Origin: Meghimatium bilineatum
Taxonomy: Eukaryota; Mollusca; Gastropoda; Stylommatophora; Philomycidae
Direction: 5' to 3'
Assembly (NCBI GenBank): GCA_034231615.1
Contig: CM067306.1
Location: forward strand, 39,106,248 to 39,170,247
Length of the DNA stretch: 64,000 nt
In this document: piece by piece, positions 34,740-45,925 of the stretch
Position numbering within the stretch: position 1 is the stretch's first letter
How the letters are laid out: each line of letters begins with the position of its first letter
Notes under the pieces: model-generated
What the model was told of the DNA's origin: nothing
The model's input: the letters and a program-made list of their open reading frames with translations, nothing else
The model's database searches: none
Program-made: the position numbers and the translations under genes

Positions 34740-35070
34740 TTCCAAAATATAGTTTTCTTATAGATTTTCTGAGCTCCTCGCGATTCTGGGCGAGCGGACG
34801 TACTGCAACCACGGGTATGTTTAAAATAATCTGAGATGTCTATTATCTATCTTCGTCTTGTGCAGCTCTTATTCATGCTACATAGAAGCCATACCTTCCA
34901 AATTGATTTTTCCATGCTGTTATGTCTCTTTATTTGGTCACAAAACTTGGGCTTTCTTGTTATAATGTTGTTTAGGGACTCCCCTCCCCCTCCCTCTTTG
35001 ATGTTTACTAATCTTAATCACTTCTTGGTTCATCTTTTTTTTTTTTGCTGTCCATGGTATTCTCAAAATT
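34740..35070 (-). mobile_element. LINE-derived fragment
   Basis: Words shared with 24540-25030 and 51000-51110 (ctgcaaccacgggtatgttt, aaaataatctgagatgtc, tataatgttgtttaggga, tgctgtccatggtattctca). It is a non-coding remnant. Confidence 0.45.
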
Positions 35071-35180
35071 GTTCTGTAGCATCTCATCTCAAAATTGTTC
35101 TGTAGCATCTCATCTCAAAATTGTTCTGTAGCATCTCATCTCAAAATTGTTCTGTAGCATCTCATCTCAAAATCAGCAAT
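35068..35180. repeat. 26-bp tandem repeat, about 4.5 copies
   Basis: The unit ctgtagcatctcatctcaaa / attgtt starts directly inside the LINE 3' fragment, whose own sequence contains one copy. The array was therefore seeded by the element. Confidence 0.92.
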
Positions 35181-35710
35181 TCTCCTTGTCACTGATTTAT
35201 TAAGCTCAAAAAACTAAAAATGAAAGGTAGGTCCCATGGCAGTAACCTGATGTCGGGAATGAAGATATCTCTTCATGTACTATACTAACTCGCAGCAAAT
35301 ATTAAGTTTGATGGCAAGTCCCTTGCTGTGCTTACATTTCCCAACTCATGTGTCAGGTACCAATTTAATCTAAATCGACTGGAGGAGAGGTCATGTCATG
35401 TGAGAAATCATGACCCAGTTATTTTGTGTTTGGATGTGGCTAAAAACCTGGCATTCTATAAACCAGCGATAGTAAGCTAATTCTCAACTACTAGTCTACT
35501 ATGCTCCTCAACTGACTACACATTAGATCAAATCTGAAGCATTATTTTAGAACCATTTTTTATTGGCACAACAAATCTGGGTGTCTGAGGTACTCATTCT
35601 TAAAAAGGCTAAAAATGGTTTGCAAATAAGTCTAAGTTGCTTTTAATGCCACAACTTACACCCTCCCTTCACTCACTTACTAACAGAAGACATGCAGTAA
35701 CAAATGTTAC

Positions 35711-35881
35711 CTAATCTGCAAGTCTTGGAACTCTTCAGCAGTTCTCCATCTTTATACCAGCTAATCCGTGGTGGTGGGAAACCTTTAACCTTCACCCTGA
35801 ACTTGACACTTTGACCCTCTGTGACATCAACATCTTTCAAGCCTTTCAAAAACTCTGGTTTCTTCAGTTCTTGCTTGTTGT
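35711..35881 (-). CDS. Exon 9, first half of Ig domain 2 (I-set), B-strand Cys replaced
   Basis: 171 bp, model residues 655-711, phase 1 on both sides. The acceptor is ATTATATAG and the donor TTAG|GTAACA. The I-set pattern is clear: KKPEFLKGLKDVDVTEGQ, then VKFRVKVKGFPPPRISWYKDG with W696. The B-strand position that normally holds Cys is Val (V684). It follows domain 1 with a linker of only about seven residues, so the two domains probably form a tandem pair. Confidence 0.9.
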
Positions 35882-36004
35882 CTATATAATAGCACATAAA
35901 ATACAGATATTTTATATTTAGTTTGTTACATGATGATGATGGTTAAATAATCCCTTTAGCTGTGAGCAGGTAGCTTTTGACAGCCCATACACTTTCTGAC
36001 TTAA

Positions 36005-36090
36005 GTAAAAATCATAATTCAGCAAATGAGGTTTGAACCTGGTCCGCTCAGAAGAAACCCACTCGTCTTACAACTTGAGTGAAGACATTT
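36005..36090 (-). mobile_element. tRNA-like SINE fragment
   Basis: The minus strand contains a B-box-like ggttcaaacctc preceded by a tRNA-like arm (agacgagtgggtttcttctg). Confidence 0.35.
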
Positions 36091-36225
36091 TCCGTCTTTT
36101 ACCACATCATTAAAGGGATGCAAGGCAAAAATCTTGCAAGATATCAATAACCACTTTTGACTGAAACAGTGGCAATCATAGTCATGATCATAGTCAAAGT
36201 CTCAGTTCATAATCTGCTAAATTCA

Positions 36226-36901
36226 GAATGGATGGTTGTGACATGAATGGATGGTTGTGACATGAATGGATGATTGTGACATGAATGGATGGTTGTGCTA
36301 TGAATGGATGGTTGTGACATGAATGAATGGTTGTGCTATGAATGGATGATTGTGACATGAATGGATGGTTGTGACATGAATGGATGGTTGTGCTATGAAT
36401 GGATGGTTGTGACATGAATGAATGGTTGTGCTATGAATGGATGGTTGTGACATGAATGGATGGTTGTGACATGAATGGATGGTTGTGACATGAATGGATG
36501 GTTGTGACATGAATGGATGGTTGTGCTATGAATGGATGGTTGTTACATGAATGGATGGTTGTGCTATGAATGGATGGTTGTGACATGAATGGATGGTTGT
36601 GACACGAATGGATGGTTGTGACATGAATGGATGGTTGTGCTATGAATGGATGGTTGTGACATGAATGGATGGTTGTGCTATGAATGGATGGTTGTGACAT
36701 GAATGGATGGTTGTGACATGAATGGATGGTTGTGACATGAATGGATGGTTGTGACATGAATGGATGGTTGTGACATGAATGGATGGTTGTGCTATGAATG
36801 GATGGTTGTGCTATGAATGGATGGTTGTGACATGAATGGATGGTTGTGACATGAATGGATGGTTGTGACATGAATGGATGGTTGTGACATGAATGGATGG
36901 A
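36226..36901. repeat. 19-bp minisatellite, about 35 copies
   Basis: The unit gaatggatggttgtgacat has a common variant ending gctat. The period of 19 cycles all three frames, yet no unit creates a stop on the minus strand, giving a Ser/His/Ile-rich frame of 146 codons (PSIHVTTIHSCHNHPFMSQ). It is intronic, between the two Ig-domain exon pairs. Confidence 0.97.
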
Positions 36902-37180
36902 ATATGTTGAAGTTTAACGCCAGCAGGGTATTCTATGGATATTTCTTTTGTTCAGATTAATGAGAGAGTTAACAGAATGTCTTCAAGAGCACTGGTATTG
37001 GGACATGCATGATTCTTTTGGGTGAGGAGACAATGGTGAATTAAACTGTTAAGAGATTGAAGGAGTTTAGAATTACTCATGATGATAGTTGAAAAGGATG
37101 ATTAAGGGTATGTTGAGGCAGCTACCCAATCAACACGCTATGGGAACTATCAGATTACACACACCGAGAATACATCAACA

Positions 37181-38004
37181 GTGGTGCACAATCAGAGAAC
37201 TAATCTACAGTGGTGCACATACAGAGAACTAATCTACAGTAGTGCACATACAGAGAACTAATCTACAGTGGTGCACAATCAGAGAACTAATCTACAGTGG
37301 TGCACAATCAGAGAACTAATCTACAGTGGTGCACAATCAGAGAACTAATCTACAGTGGTGCACATACAGAGAACTAATCTACAGTAGTGCACATACAGAG
37401 AACTAATCTACAGTGGTGCACAATCAGAGAACTAATCTACAGTGGTGCACAATCAGAGAACTAATCTACAGTGGTGCACAATCAGAGAACTAATCTACAG
37501 TGGTGCACATACAGAGAACTAATCTACAGTAGTGCACATACAGAGAACTAATCTACAGTGGTGCACAATCAGAGAACTAATCTACAGTGGTGCACAATCA
37601 GAGAACTAATCTACAGTGGTGCACAATCAGAGAACTAATCTACAGTGGTGCACATACAGAGAACTAATCTACAGTAGTGCACATACAGAGAACTAATCTA
37701 CAGTGGTGCACAATCAGAGAACTAATCTACAGTGGTGCACAATCAGAGAACTAATCTACAGTGGTGCACAATCAGAGAACTAATCTACAGTGGTGCACAT
37801 ACAGAGAACTAATCTACAGTAGTGCACATACAGAGAACTAATCTACAGTGGTGCACATACAGAGAACTAATCTACAGTGGTGCACAATCAGAGAACTAAT
37901 CTACAGTGGTGCACAATCAGAGAACTAATCTACAGTGGTGCACAATCAGAGAACTAATCTACAGTGGTGCACAATCAGAGAACTAATCTACAGTGGTGCA
38001 CACA
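37181..38004. repeat. 29-bp minisatellite with 145-bp higher-order period
   Basis: About 28 copies of agagaactaatctacagtgg / tgcacaatc. A gtag variant unit occurs at 37239, 37384, 37529, 37674 and 37819, exactly every 145 bp, i.e. every fifth unit. Within each block the order is three 'caatc' units and then two 'catac' units. Confidence 0.97.
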
Positions 38005-38153
38005 CACCAGAAATTTATCTACATTGGTATGCACATATACCAAAAGTAAATCTAATACTGAATTTTATCATAACCAAAGTAATTAAAATTGCAGTCATAG
38101 AAGTCTCAAAGCAAATGAGCAACAACTTCAACATTCACTACTCCGGTACTTAC

Positions 38154-38345
38154 CCTTGACTGTCACAATCAAGTATTGGATTGCTTTTCCGTTCTCATTC
38201 AGTGCAATACACATATATTGTCCGCCCAATTTTTTGCTTATATTATACATAACGATACTGTGTTTATCCCCACTAGTGGTGATTTCCACATCCTCAGAGT
38301 CCTCTAGCTCTTCAACTTCATCTCCTTCCCTGTACCAAAACACAT
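38154..38345 (-). CDS. Exon 8, second half of Ig domain 1 (I-set)
   Basis: 192 bp, model residues 591-654, phase 1 on both sides. The acceptor is TTTCTTTCACAG and the donor CAAGG|GTAAGT. It carries the core Trp (VFWYREG, W594), an acidic C'-D insertion (EVEELEDSEDVEI), and the F-strand Cys in GGQYMCIALNENGKA (C636), ending in the G strand YLIVTVK. With exon 7 this makes a full domain with both disulfide cysteines. The fold is certain by pattern; the binding partner is unknown. Confidence 0.91.
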
Positions 38346-38789
38346 CTGTGAAAGAAACATAATTTTATTATTTTTTTAAATTTTGAATTATTTAATAACA
38401 TAATTTTTTTAGTTTTTGAGGACATTTCAAGTTTAAAGAATGAATGTTGCTTGCATGCACTGCCATCATGCATGTTAAGTGTTGTTCGCTGAAGATATCA
38501 ACTAATCTTGTTTAAATCAAGACAAGTAATAGCTTCACACCTTTGAATTGTATTGTGGAATACAGTAAAAGGCCCATATTCTTTCATGACAAACAGCATA
38601 CATAAGGATGATTTATTCTGTGTCATGCACACCATTTTTAATTTCCTAGATCTCTTAACAGTTCATTGACTAAATATTGTTTAATTGAAATGTTTCCATA
38701 TCGCAACCAAGGACTGGACTTCTAATTCAGGATGCAAAGAATAGGTCTGTGTTGAAAATGGACAGGTGTCACTGCTCAGGTTACAGTGC

Positions 38790-39370
38790 ATGAACTCACC
38801 CAGTAACACTCGAAACCACAAGATATTATATACAATGATGGCTCAGTTAACAGAAATACAAATAAAAGCGGTTTGGGTTTTGTTGCCTACAGAAATGTGT
38901 GAAGTTGGTTGAGAAATCTTCTGCATACTCCACTGTCACATTAAGCATGAGGATGAAGATAGAGGGAGTTACAGCAGCAGTTAATTGGTAACTCAAACAT
39001 CAACACAATCTGTAATACTCACTGACTCTGAAAGAATGCTGCGCAAGATAGAAAAGTTCATGCTGAGAAAAGAATGGTGGGACATACTGAATAATGCAAT
39101 TGTTCAAAGCATTATATGAATATACTGCCCTGGTCATTCTGGGGTCAGAAGAAATGAGAGAGCCGGCTTATTGGCAGACAATGTGACAATAGATGGCACA
39201 ATGCAGAGAAGAGATAAAGTAGACTTGATCAAGATAGTAATAAATTCATTTCAAGATGAAGATGATGTCAATGAGGCTGAGAACATACACATACAGAGAA
39301 TGTCAGAAATGGGAGGGAAAGAGAGACAGGTTGGGAGAAGGAGGCAAATATAGCAGAGATTTCAGTAGTT
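38790..39370 (+). mobile_element. Degraded LINE RNase H fragment
   Basis: Plus frames give an IL TDSE-type motif (ttctcactgact region reads LTDSERMLRKIEKFMLRKEW), then SIICIYCPGHSGVRRNERAG with LLADN. This is the same RNase H layout as the intact domain at 12000-12360, so it is an older relative. The aspartate of the ERAD motif is changed (ERAG) and there are stops upstream. Confidence 0.75.
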
Positions 39371-39529
39371 CTGAAATAGGATGGTTTAGGGAAACAAGAA
39401 AGGAACAACACGGTTCCAAATTCCAGATGAGGGATGAAAAGAAGGACTAGAGATATCACAACAAAAAACATTATACATATAATACAATATATTCCCACAA
39501 AAACATAAAGTATGCTAAATCAAAACATC

Positions 39530-41289
39530 ATACAACCAAACATAAAAAAATCACACAACTAAACATGAAATGTCACACAATTAAACATGAAACAGCACAC
39601 GACAAATATAATATGACACATCACACAACAAATGAATCCATGACACACATCACACAATAAATGAATCAGTGAAAAACAATGTCACACAACAAATGAATAC
39701 AAAAAACACTACACACACAAAATTAATCCTCCATTAAACACAACATAACACAACAAATGGCTCCATGAAATACATTACACAATAAATTATGCCATAAAAC
39801 ACATCACACAATAATAATAAACCCATAACCCATTAGGGTAGTAGGGGTGTCACAATGAGACATTTGCTGCAGAAAGATTACCACACATCTCTATCCTCTA
39901 CCATCCTGATGAGTTTGGAAACTTCACACTCTGTCCATTCTTTAATATTATCACATAATATTACCACAAAATAATATATGATGCCATGAAGCACAACATC
40001 AACCAACAAATGAATCCACGACACGAAAGACATCACACAATACATTACACAATAATTCATGACTTCATGACACAAATGATTGTATGAAATTAAACATGAC
40101 ATAAATCACACCACAACACTGAACATGAAACAACAGATCACACCACAACAAATTACATTACATAACAAATGACTCCAAACCACACACTCAAAAAACACAC
40201 AATCAATAAACTCACGACATACAATAGCACACAGCAAATGATTCCACAACACACAATATCACACAGCACATGATTCCACAACACACACATATAATTAACT
40301 CCAAGACATGTAACATGATATATCACATAACAAATAATTCCATAACACACAACATAACAGATTACACAACAAATAATTCCATGACACAACACACAACAAA
40401 TAATTCCATGACACAACACACAACAAATAATTCCATGACACATCACACAACAAATAATTCCACGACACAATATAACACATCACACAACAAATAATTCCAA
40501 GACACAACACACAACAAATAATTCCATGACACAATATAACACATCACACAACAAATAATTCCATGATACAATATAACACATCACACAACAAATAATTCCA
40601 TGACACAACACACAACAAATAATTACATGACACAGTATAACACATCACACAACAAATAATTCCATGACACAACACACAACAAATAATTCCATGACACAAT
40701 ATAACACATCACACAACAAATAATTCCAAGACACACAACATGACACATCACACAACAAATAATTCCATCACAACAAATAATTCCATGACACAATATAACA
40801 CATCACACAACACATAATTCCATGACACAATATAACACATCACACAACACATAATTCCATGACACAATATAACACATCACACAACAAATAATTCCATGAC
40901 ACAATATAACACATCACACAACAAATAATTCCATGACACAATATAACACATCACACAACAAATAATTCCATGACACAATATAACACATCACACAACAAAT
41001 AATTCCATCACACAACAAATAATTCCATGACATACACAACAAATAATTCCATGACACAATATAACACATGACACAACAAATAATTCCATGGCACAATATA
41101 ACACATCACACAACAAATAATTCCATGACACAATATAACACATGACACAACAAATAATTCCATGGCACAATATAACACATCACACAACAAATAATTCCAT
41201 GACACAATATAACACATCACACAACAAATAATTCCATGACACAATATAACACATCACACAACAAATAATTCCATGACACAACATGACAC
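39530..41289. repeat. AC-rich minisatellite, 37-bp core unit
   Basis: The right part (40800-41289) is a clean array of aacaaataattccatgacac / aatataacacatcacac at 37-bp spacing. Leftward it degrades through shortened and hybrid units to loose acacaacaaatgaatcca words by 39530. Identity rises steadily toward the right end, which abuts exon 7 at 41323 within about 35 bp. Confidence 0.95.
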
Positions 41290-41322
41290 ATTAGCACCTA
41301 ATGACATCTATTCTTTCCTTAC

Positions 41323-41511
41323 CTGTTGGAGCAGTTCCTGAAACTCTGCATACAAATTTAACAGGTTCTCCTTCCTGAATTGTCACACTTTCAGGGGCTA
41401 ATATAAATTTGGGATCATCATTCTCTGCAGGAACCAGGTCTTGAAGCAGCTTCAAGTCTTGTCTGCTAGGTTCTACAATAGGTCCTGGGATGTGTGAGTT
41501 ATCCACATCAT
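41323..41511 (-). CDS. Exon 7, first half of Ig domain 1 (I-set)
   Basis: 189 bp, model residues 528-590, phase 1 on both sides. The acceptor is TTCCTTTTCAG and the donor CAACAG|GTAAGG. After a linker (DDVDNSHIPGPIVEP) it enters an I-set fold at about residue 560: PKFILAPESVTIQEGEPV, then VKFVCRVSG with the B-strand Cys at 582. The domain is completed by the next exon. This intron position inside the fold, between the B/C strands and the Trp, is common in Ig genes. Confidence 0.9.
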
Positions 41512-41999
41512 CTGAAAAGGAATAAGTCAGTCACTATCATCATGTGTCAGGCCAACTGGAGTAGATGACCATGAATCTCTACAGATCTCTATCTCCAGTA
41601 TCTTTTATCAGGATTGTTTGCTGACTTGATGTCAGACTATCAAATATTCTCTCACATTGTCATGATTGATCTCTCTTGGCTTCTATGTTGCTCATTGTAA
41701 CTATGATCTCAAAACATATCCCTCTTTCATAATGCATAGATGTCAACTAGTACGGACGGATTTTACATATTGATTCAGATTTGAGCCCAAACAAACAAAA
41801 ATTAATTAAATAAACAAACCCTTATATTTTTTTTAAAAGACATTTGGTGTTAAATTTCTGCAATTATTACTAATGCAGATGGTTTTATCTCACACTCACA
41901 TATTGAAAGTATTAATGATTGGAGAAAAAAATAATCTTTTGGTGTTAAATATGGAGGTGTTTTTTTTAATTAAAATCAATCAATCAATCAAGTGTCATG

Positions 42000-42430
42000 C
42001 TGATCATGCATCTCCATAAATCACTGTCTCTTGTGTTGTTAATAAGTTCAGTTTGTGACTTCTTTTTATGCCACAGTGATAACGAATCCAGATATTTCTT
42101 TCTTTTGTCTTCCACTGTCTCTTCTTCCCTTGATCTTTCCGGTGGTTACTAAATGTTCATGTTTTACTTTTCTCATCATATGCCCTAAAAATTTTGATTG
42201 TCTGTTTCTAATTGTTATTATAATTTGTGTTTTACTCCATAATCTCAGAAAACTTCTATATTAGTTTTCTTGGCTGTCCATGAAATTTTCATCATTCTTC
42301 TTAAAAATCACATCTCAGTTTCCTTCAGCTTATCATGGGCACTTTTGTTTACTGTCCATGCTTAGGTTCCATAAAGAAGGATTGGCTCAATATAACATCC
42401 TAGTCCTCAAACTCGCGTATGCATTGTATA
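42000..42430 (-). mobile_element. LINE RT C-terminal fragment
   Basis: The DNA is colinear with 26280-26680 (ctcttgtgttgttaataagt, gccacagtgataacgaatcc, cttggctgtccatgaaattt, aagaaggattggctcaatat). The minus strand encodes the thumb blocks with many stops. Confidence 0.65.
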
Positions 42431-42749
42431 AACAGTATCTCAAATTTTGAAATGTTGATTTGGCCTGTGTTATCATGTTCTTGATTTCATTGATTTATTA
42501 AAATATGGTTATAAATTAATAAAAATACAGATTAAAGGAAAAATAAGTTGACAATTATGCATAATGTGTTTTAAAAAAATAAAGATTTGTCTCTTTTCTG
42601 ATATTATTAAGTTAACCCCATATTGCATTTTTGACTCTTTCAGCACTTCTTTGTTAGTCTCTCTAGTTGTTCATGATACTTTCAGCAATCTTCTTTAGAA
42701 CCACATCTCTGTTTCTTCTAATTTTCCACTATCCTGTTAGCTTATTCTC

Positions 42750-43240
42750 CAAGATTTGCATGCATATGTTACAGTCTGTGTTTTAAATGATGTCTATTTC
42801 CCAGTGGCAGCATATGGATGCGAGACTTGAACTTTAAACAAGATAATATCCAAAAAAATTAATTCATTTGAAATGAAGTGCTACAGAAAGATCCTACGAA
42901 TATCATGGACAGAGAAAAAGAACATTGAAGTTTTGAAATTACTGAAACTAAACAAAGGGTGGCATCTAAATACCATCATAAGATGGAAGCTACAGTATTT
43001 TTGACACTTAAATCATAAATGATGGTATCGAAAGGCTGATTCTAGAGGGCAGAGTCCTGGGTAGGAGAAGAATAGGAAGACCAAGAAGATGGACCAGCGA
43101 CATCACAGAATGTATGCACATGTCTTTGGTCAATGCAGGCCTGCTTGCCCGGAACAGAGAGGCATTCAGAGTATCCACGACGAAGACAACGTTCTGGAAA
43201 GAATATGTCACTTGAGATAATAGAATAAGTAATGTTTTTC
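42750..43240 (+). mobile_element. LINE RT C-terminal fragment
   Basis: Plus frames give YFPVAAYGCET, then FEMKCYRKILRISWTEKKN and LNTIIRWKLQYF, then a Gly-Arg-rich block. This is the standard YGCE.WT / EMKCYRkiLRIsWTekkt / LQYFGHi.R order. Internal stops are present. Confidence 0.7.
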
Positions 43241-43432
43241 CCTGTTGGTCATATATTCTTTCCAGAAGATCTGTATGGACTCTGAAATCTTTACAACATT
43301 GCACTAATCTTCTTTGTGATGAAGCCTACTGAAATCTCATGCTTGAAATGCAGGGATGATGATCAAACATTCTTTCTTATTCTTCTTTCCTTCCTCTTTT
43401 ACCCTTTACGGGTGTCTAGGGAGATACAATGT

Positions 43433-43830
43433 TCATGTTCTCGCTTTTCTGGCAACCTTAGATAATGTTATTTGGTGTTCATGTAATATCTCTTTGATGT
43501 TGTCGATCCAGCATACTCTAGGTCTACCCTTGGCTCTTCTTTCTGCTTCTCCTCTCTTCGTATATGCTTTATAAACTAATGAATCACACAGCATTCTTTC
43601 CAGATTACCACACCATTGCATCTGTTGGTTTTGTATGTATTGCAGAATTGATATGACACCCACTCTTTCTCTTATGACATCATTTCTATTTCTGTGTCTT
43701 CTGGTCACTCCTGTGGCTTTCCTCGGACATCTCATCTCTGTTGTAACCAGTTGTCTCTTATGTTTTGTTTGAAGACATTCTTTGCAGACAATAATAATGT
43801 TAATTTCTTGCCATGTCACATTTCAAGCCC
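43433..43830 (-). mobile_element. LINE RT C-terminal fragment with a 128-codon open frame
   Basis: The minus frame reads TEMRCPRKATGVTRRHRNRN, VIRERVGVISILQYIQNQQM, QWCGNLERM, then AKGRPRVCWIDNIKEILHEH. This is the typical RTE-like C terminus. It faces the previous fragment in opposite orientation. It is the least decayed of the intronic LINE pieces apart from 11360-12690. Confidence 0.75.
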
Positions 43831-43864
43831 AGCTCCTTTATTCTGAGCATGGAATAAGAATAAC

Positions 43865-44265
43865 CAGCATCCACATCATCAACCATAGTATCATCATCAA
43901 TCATATCATCACCATCATCATACATATATATATCACCATCATCATTCATACCATCACCATCACCATAATCATCCATATCACCCATATGATCATCATCAAT
44001 AACTTCATCTATAGCATTATCATCAATATCATCATTACCCATAAATTTTCATCCATATCTTCACTATCATTATATCATCATTAATACAGTCACTCACATC
44101 ATCATTAATACAGTCACTCACATCATCATTAATACAGTCACTCACATCATCATTAATACAGTCACTCATATCATCATCATCAATATTGTCATCTATATCA
44201 TCATCACCATTCAGATTATCATCAACAACATCATTCATACCATCATCATAAAACACATCTTACAA
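43865..44265. repeat. ATC-rich low complexity with a 24-bp tandem repeat
   Basis: CAT/ATC-rich sequence. Within it ttaatacagtcactcacatc / atca repeats at 44081, 44105, 44129 and 44153. Asp-rich minus-strand frames here are low-complexity artefacts. Confidence 0.9.
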
Positions 44266-44345
44266 CCATCACAATGCATGTCTGATTCACCTCGCACAAG
44301 AAAACAATTGTAAGGATGCTGTGTTTGATGAAACATTATTTTTAC

Positions 44346-44587
44346 CTAAAGCCCTTCTATCATAAACCTGCTGGGTTTTCTGTCTGACTGAGCTACCATC
44401 CAAATCAGAATTATCGCTGTAACTTCCTGATGATCGCCGCTGCAAATTACCAGACTGCTGACGTTGCCCTGAGATTCTGGCCAACTCTTTTGAGGTATTT
44501 GCATAGAAAGTATTCTCTTCATCATCTGAACCATCCGTACGGCCAAGAAGATCATGATCTGAGAAGTCACTGAGCTGGTCAATATCC
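44346..44587 (-). CDS. Exon 6, acidic/Ser-rich linker of I-set Ig-domain protein
   Basis: 242 bp, model residues 447-527. The acceptor is TATCCATACAG and the donor TTTAG|GTAAAA. Phase is 2 in and 1 out. The first half is acidic (DIDQLSDFSDHDLLGR) and the second half Gln/Ser/Arg-rich with RRSSGSYSDNSDLDG. RRSS is a basophilic-kinase-type consensus, which is only a sequence observation. The exon is the linker directly before the first Ig domain. Confidence 0.83.
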
Positions 44588-44639
44588 CTGTATGGATAAT
44601 CAAACAAAACAATACTCAGGAATTAACATAGTAATTACT

Positions 44640-44850
44640 CCACACACAAGAACTTGTTACATTAATTTGGGCATGTGTTGTTGGGACGGAAATGAGATCA
44701 AAGAATAAATGCAATGTGGTCTGTCAGTCATGCTGTGAAAGGCAAAAGCTATTGCAGCTAACCTGTAAGCCATGACACAATGTATTTTGTCCACTAGGTA
44801 TACTGTTAACCAGCAGGAATCTGAGAATTACCACACACAAAATTTCCTTA
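44640..44850 (+). mobile_element. Dispersed SINE-like repeat, family A, fourth copy
   Basis: It contains agctattgcagctaacctgt, aagccatgacacaatgtatt and gtatactgttaaccagcagg followed by aatctgagaatt. The 5' half is weak. Confidence 0.5.
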
Positions 44851-45134
44851 TCATCAAACCCATAAGCCTTCAGGGTGTTAGGGGTGCCACTCTGGAAACA
44901 TAACACAAAAATTTTGCCAAGTCACTATATAATTTTAATTTCCCTACTGTGAACATAAAATTTATTTCACTGCTCTACTTTACTTAAAATGTTCATATAA
45001 CAATCTTTTATCTTATTTGTTCTGTGCACACAGACTTCTAACTGCTTTTCTTGCACTAAATTAGTAGCCTATTCAGGATGTAGTCACCAACCCAGAAATT
45101 TATCGCTATATTTCTAGGCAAAATAAATAGATTC

Positions 45135-45240
45135 AGTAGTTTGCCATTGCTTTCTGAACGGTTCAGATGCACAATTGCCTGCCATGGGGTTTGAACCTGA
45201 AACCTTGGCCATCACAGAACCAGACTTTCCCATACCATGT
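45135..45240 (-). mobile_element. tRNA-like SINE, copy 3
   Basis: The minus strand reads catggtatgggaaagtctgg, ccaaggtttcaggttcaaac, then gttcagaaagcaatggcaaa. It has the same order as the copies at 13735 and 30840. Notably it lies about 90 bp from a poly-T-rich unique region. Confidence 0.6.
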
Positions 45241-45399
45241 ACCTACAATTCAGACAGAATAAGTATTTTGCACAGATAAATAAATTTCAGTCATCATAGA
45301 TACCCTGTGTACATTTCTGTTAGTTTATTATGTTTACATAAAATTATCACTGATGCTTTGTAAGCATATACTTCCATTTAGTGTGTGCATTATTTTGTT

Positions 45400-45660
45400 C
45401 CACATCCAATCAATGAATCACCATGCCTAGCGGCGTACGGCAATCATGCTTTTCCAAAACTCTTTGTTTCTTGTGTTGTTCATAAGTTCATTTGGTAACA
45501 TTTTCTCATGCTACAGTAAAAACTCATCCAACAACTTTCTCTCTGTGTCTTCTGGTCTCTTCACACCTTTATCTTTCTGGTAGTTACCAAATGTTCAAGT
45601 TTTGCTTTTCTCACCATGTGTCCTAAACATCTAGACTATCTGTTTCTAATTTCTCACAGC
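45400..45660 (-). mobile_element. LINE 3'-end fragment
   Basis: Colinear with 26240-26470 and 42010-42210 (caaaactctttgtttcttgt, catgctacagtaaaaactca, ctggtagttaccaaatgttc). On the minus strand it is the post-RT tail block. Confidence 0.6.
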
Positions 45661-45925
45661 AAGAACAAAGTGCACTTTACAATCTGTGACAATGGCTAGG
45701 ACAAAGTGTCCTTTACAATGTGTTGTGATGGCTAGGATAAAGTGTTCTTTACACTTTGCTGAGAAAACTAATATAGCATGATTGCCTACGCCACTAGGCA
45801 TAGTGCTTGGTTGATTGGATGATTGAAGGTTACACACACACACACTAAATGGAAGTATATGCTTACAAAGCATTGGTGATAAGTGTTCTTTACACTTTGT
45901 TGTGATAGATAGGACAAACTGCCCT
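45655..45925. repeat. Degenerate tandem repeat, about 36-bp motif
   Basis: Repeated acaaagtgcactttacaatc and gtgacaatggctagg words with insertions, including a segment (45745-45870) of LINE-like sequence between units. Confidence 0.6.

Noticed and set aside
36194-36871. His-rich repeat proteins on the minus strand
   Set aside because: 19-bp minisatellite; no exon signals. Kept only as a note about possible intron retention.
40153-41244. Cys-rich (GIICCVMC) ORFs
   Set aside because: Reverse reading of the AC-rich 37-bp array; overlapping nested frames and no gene context.
43800-44256. Asp-rich acidic proteins on the minus strand
   Set aside because: ATC/GAT trinucleotide low complexity.
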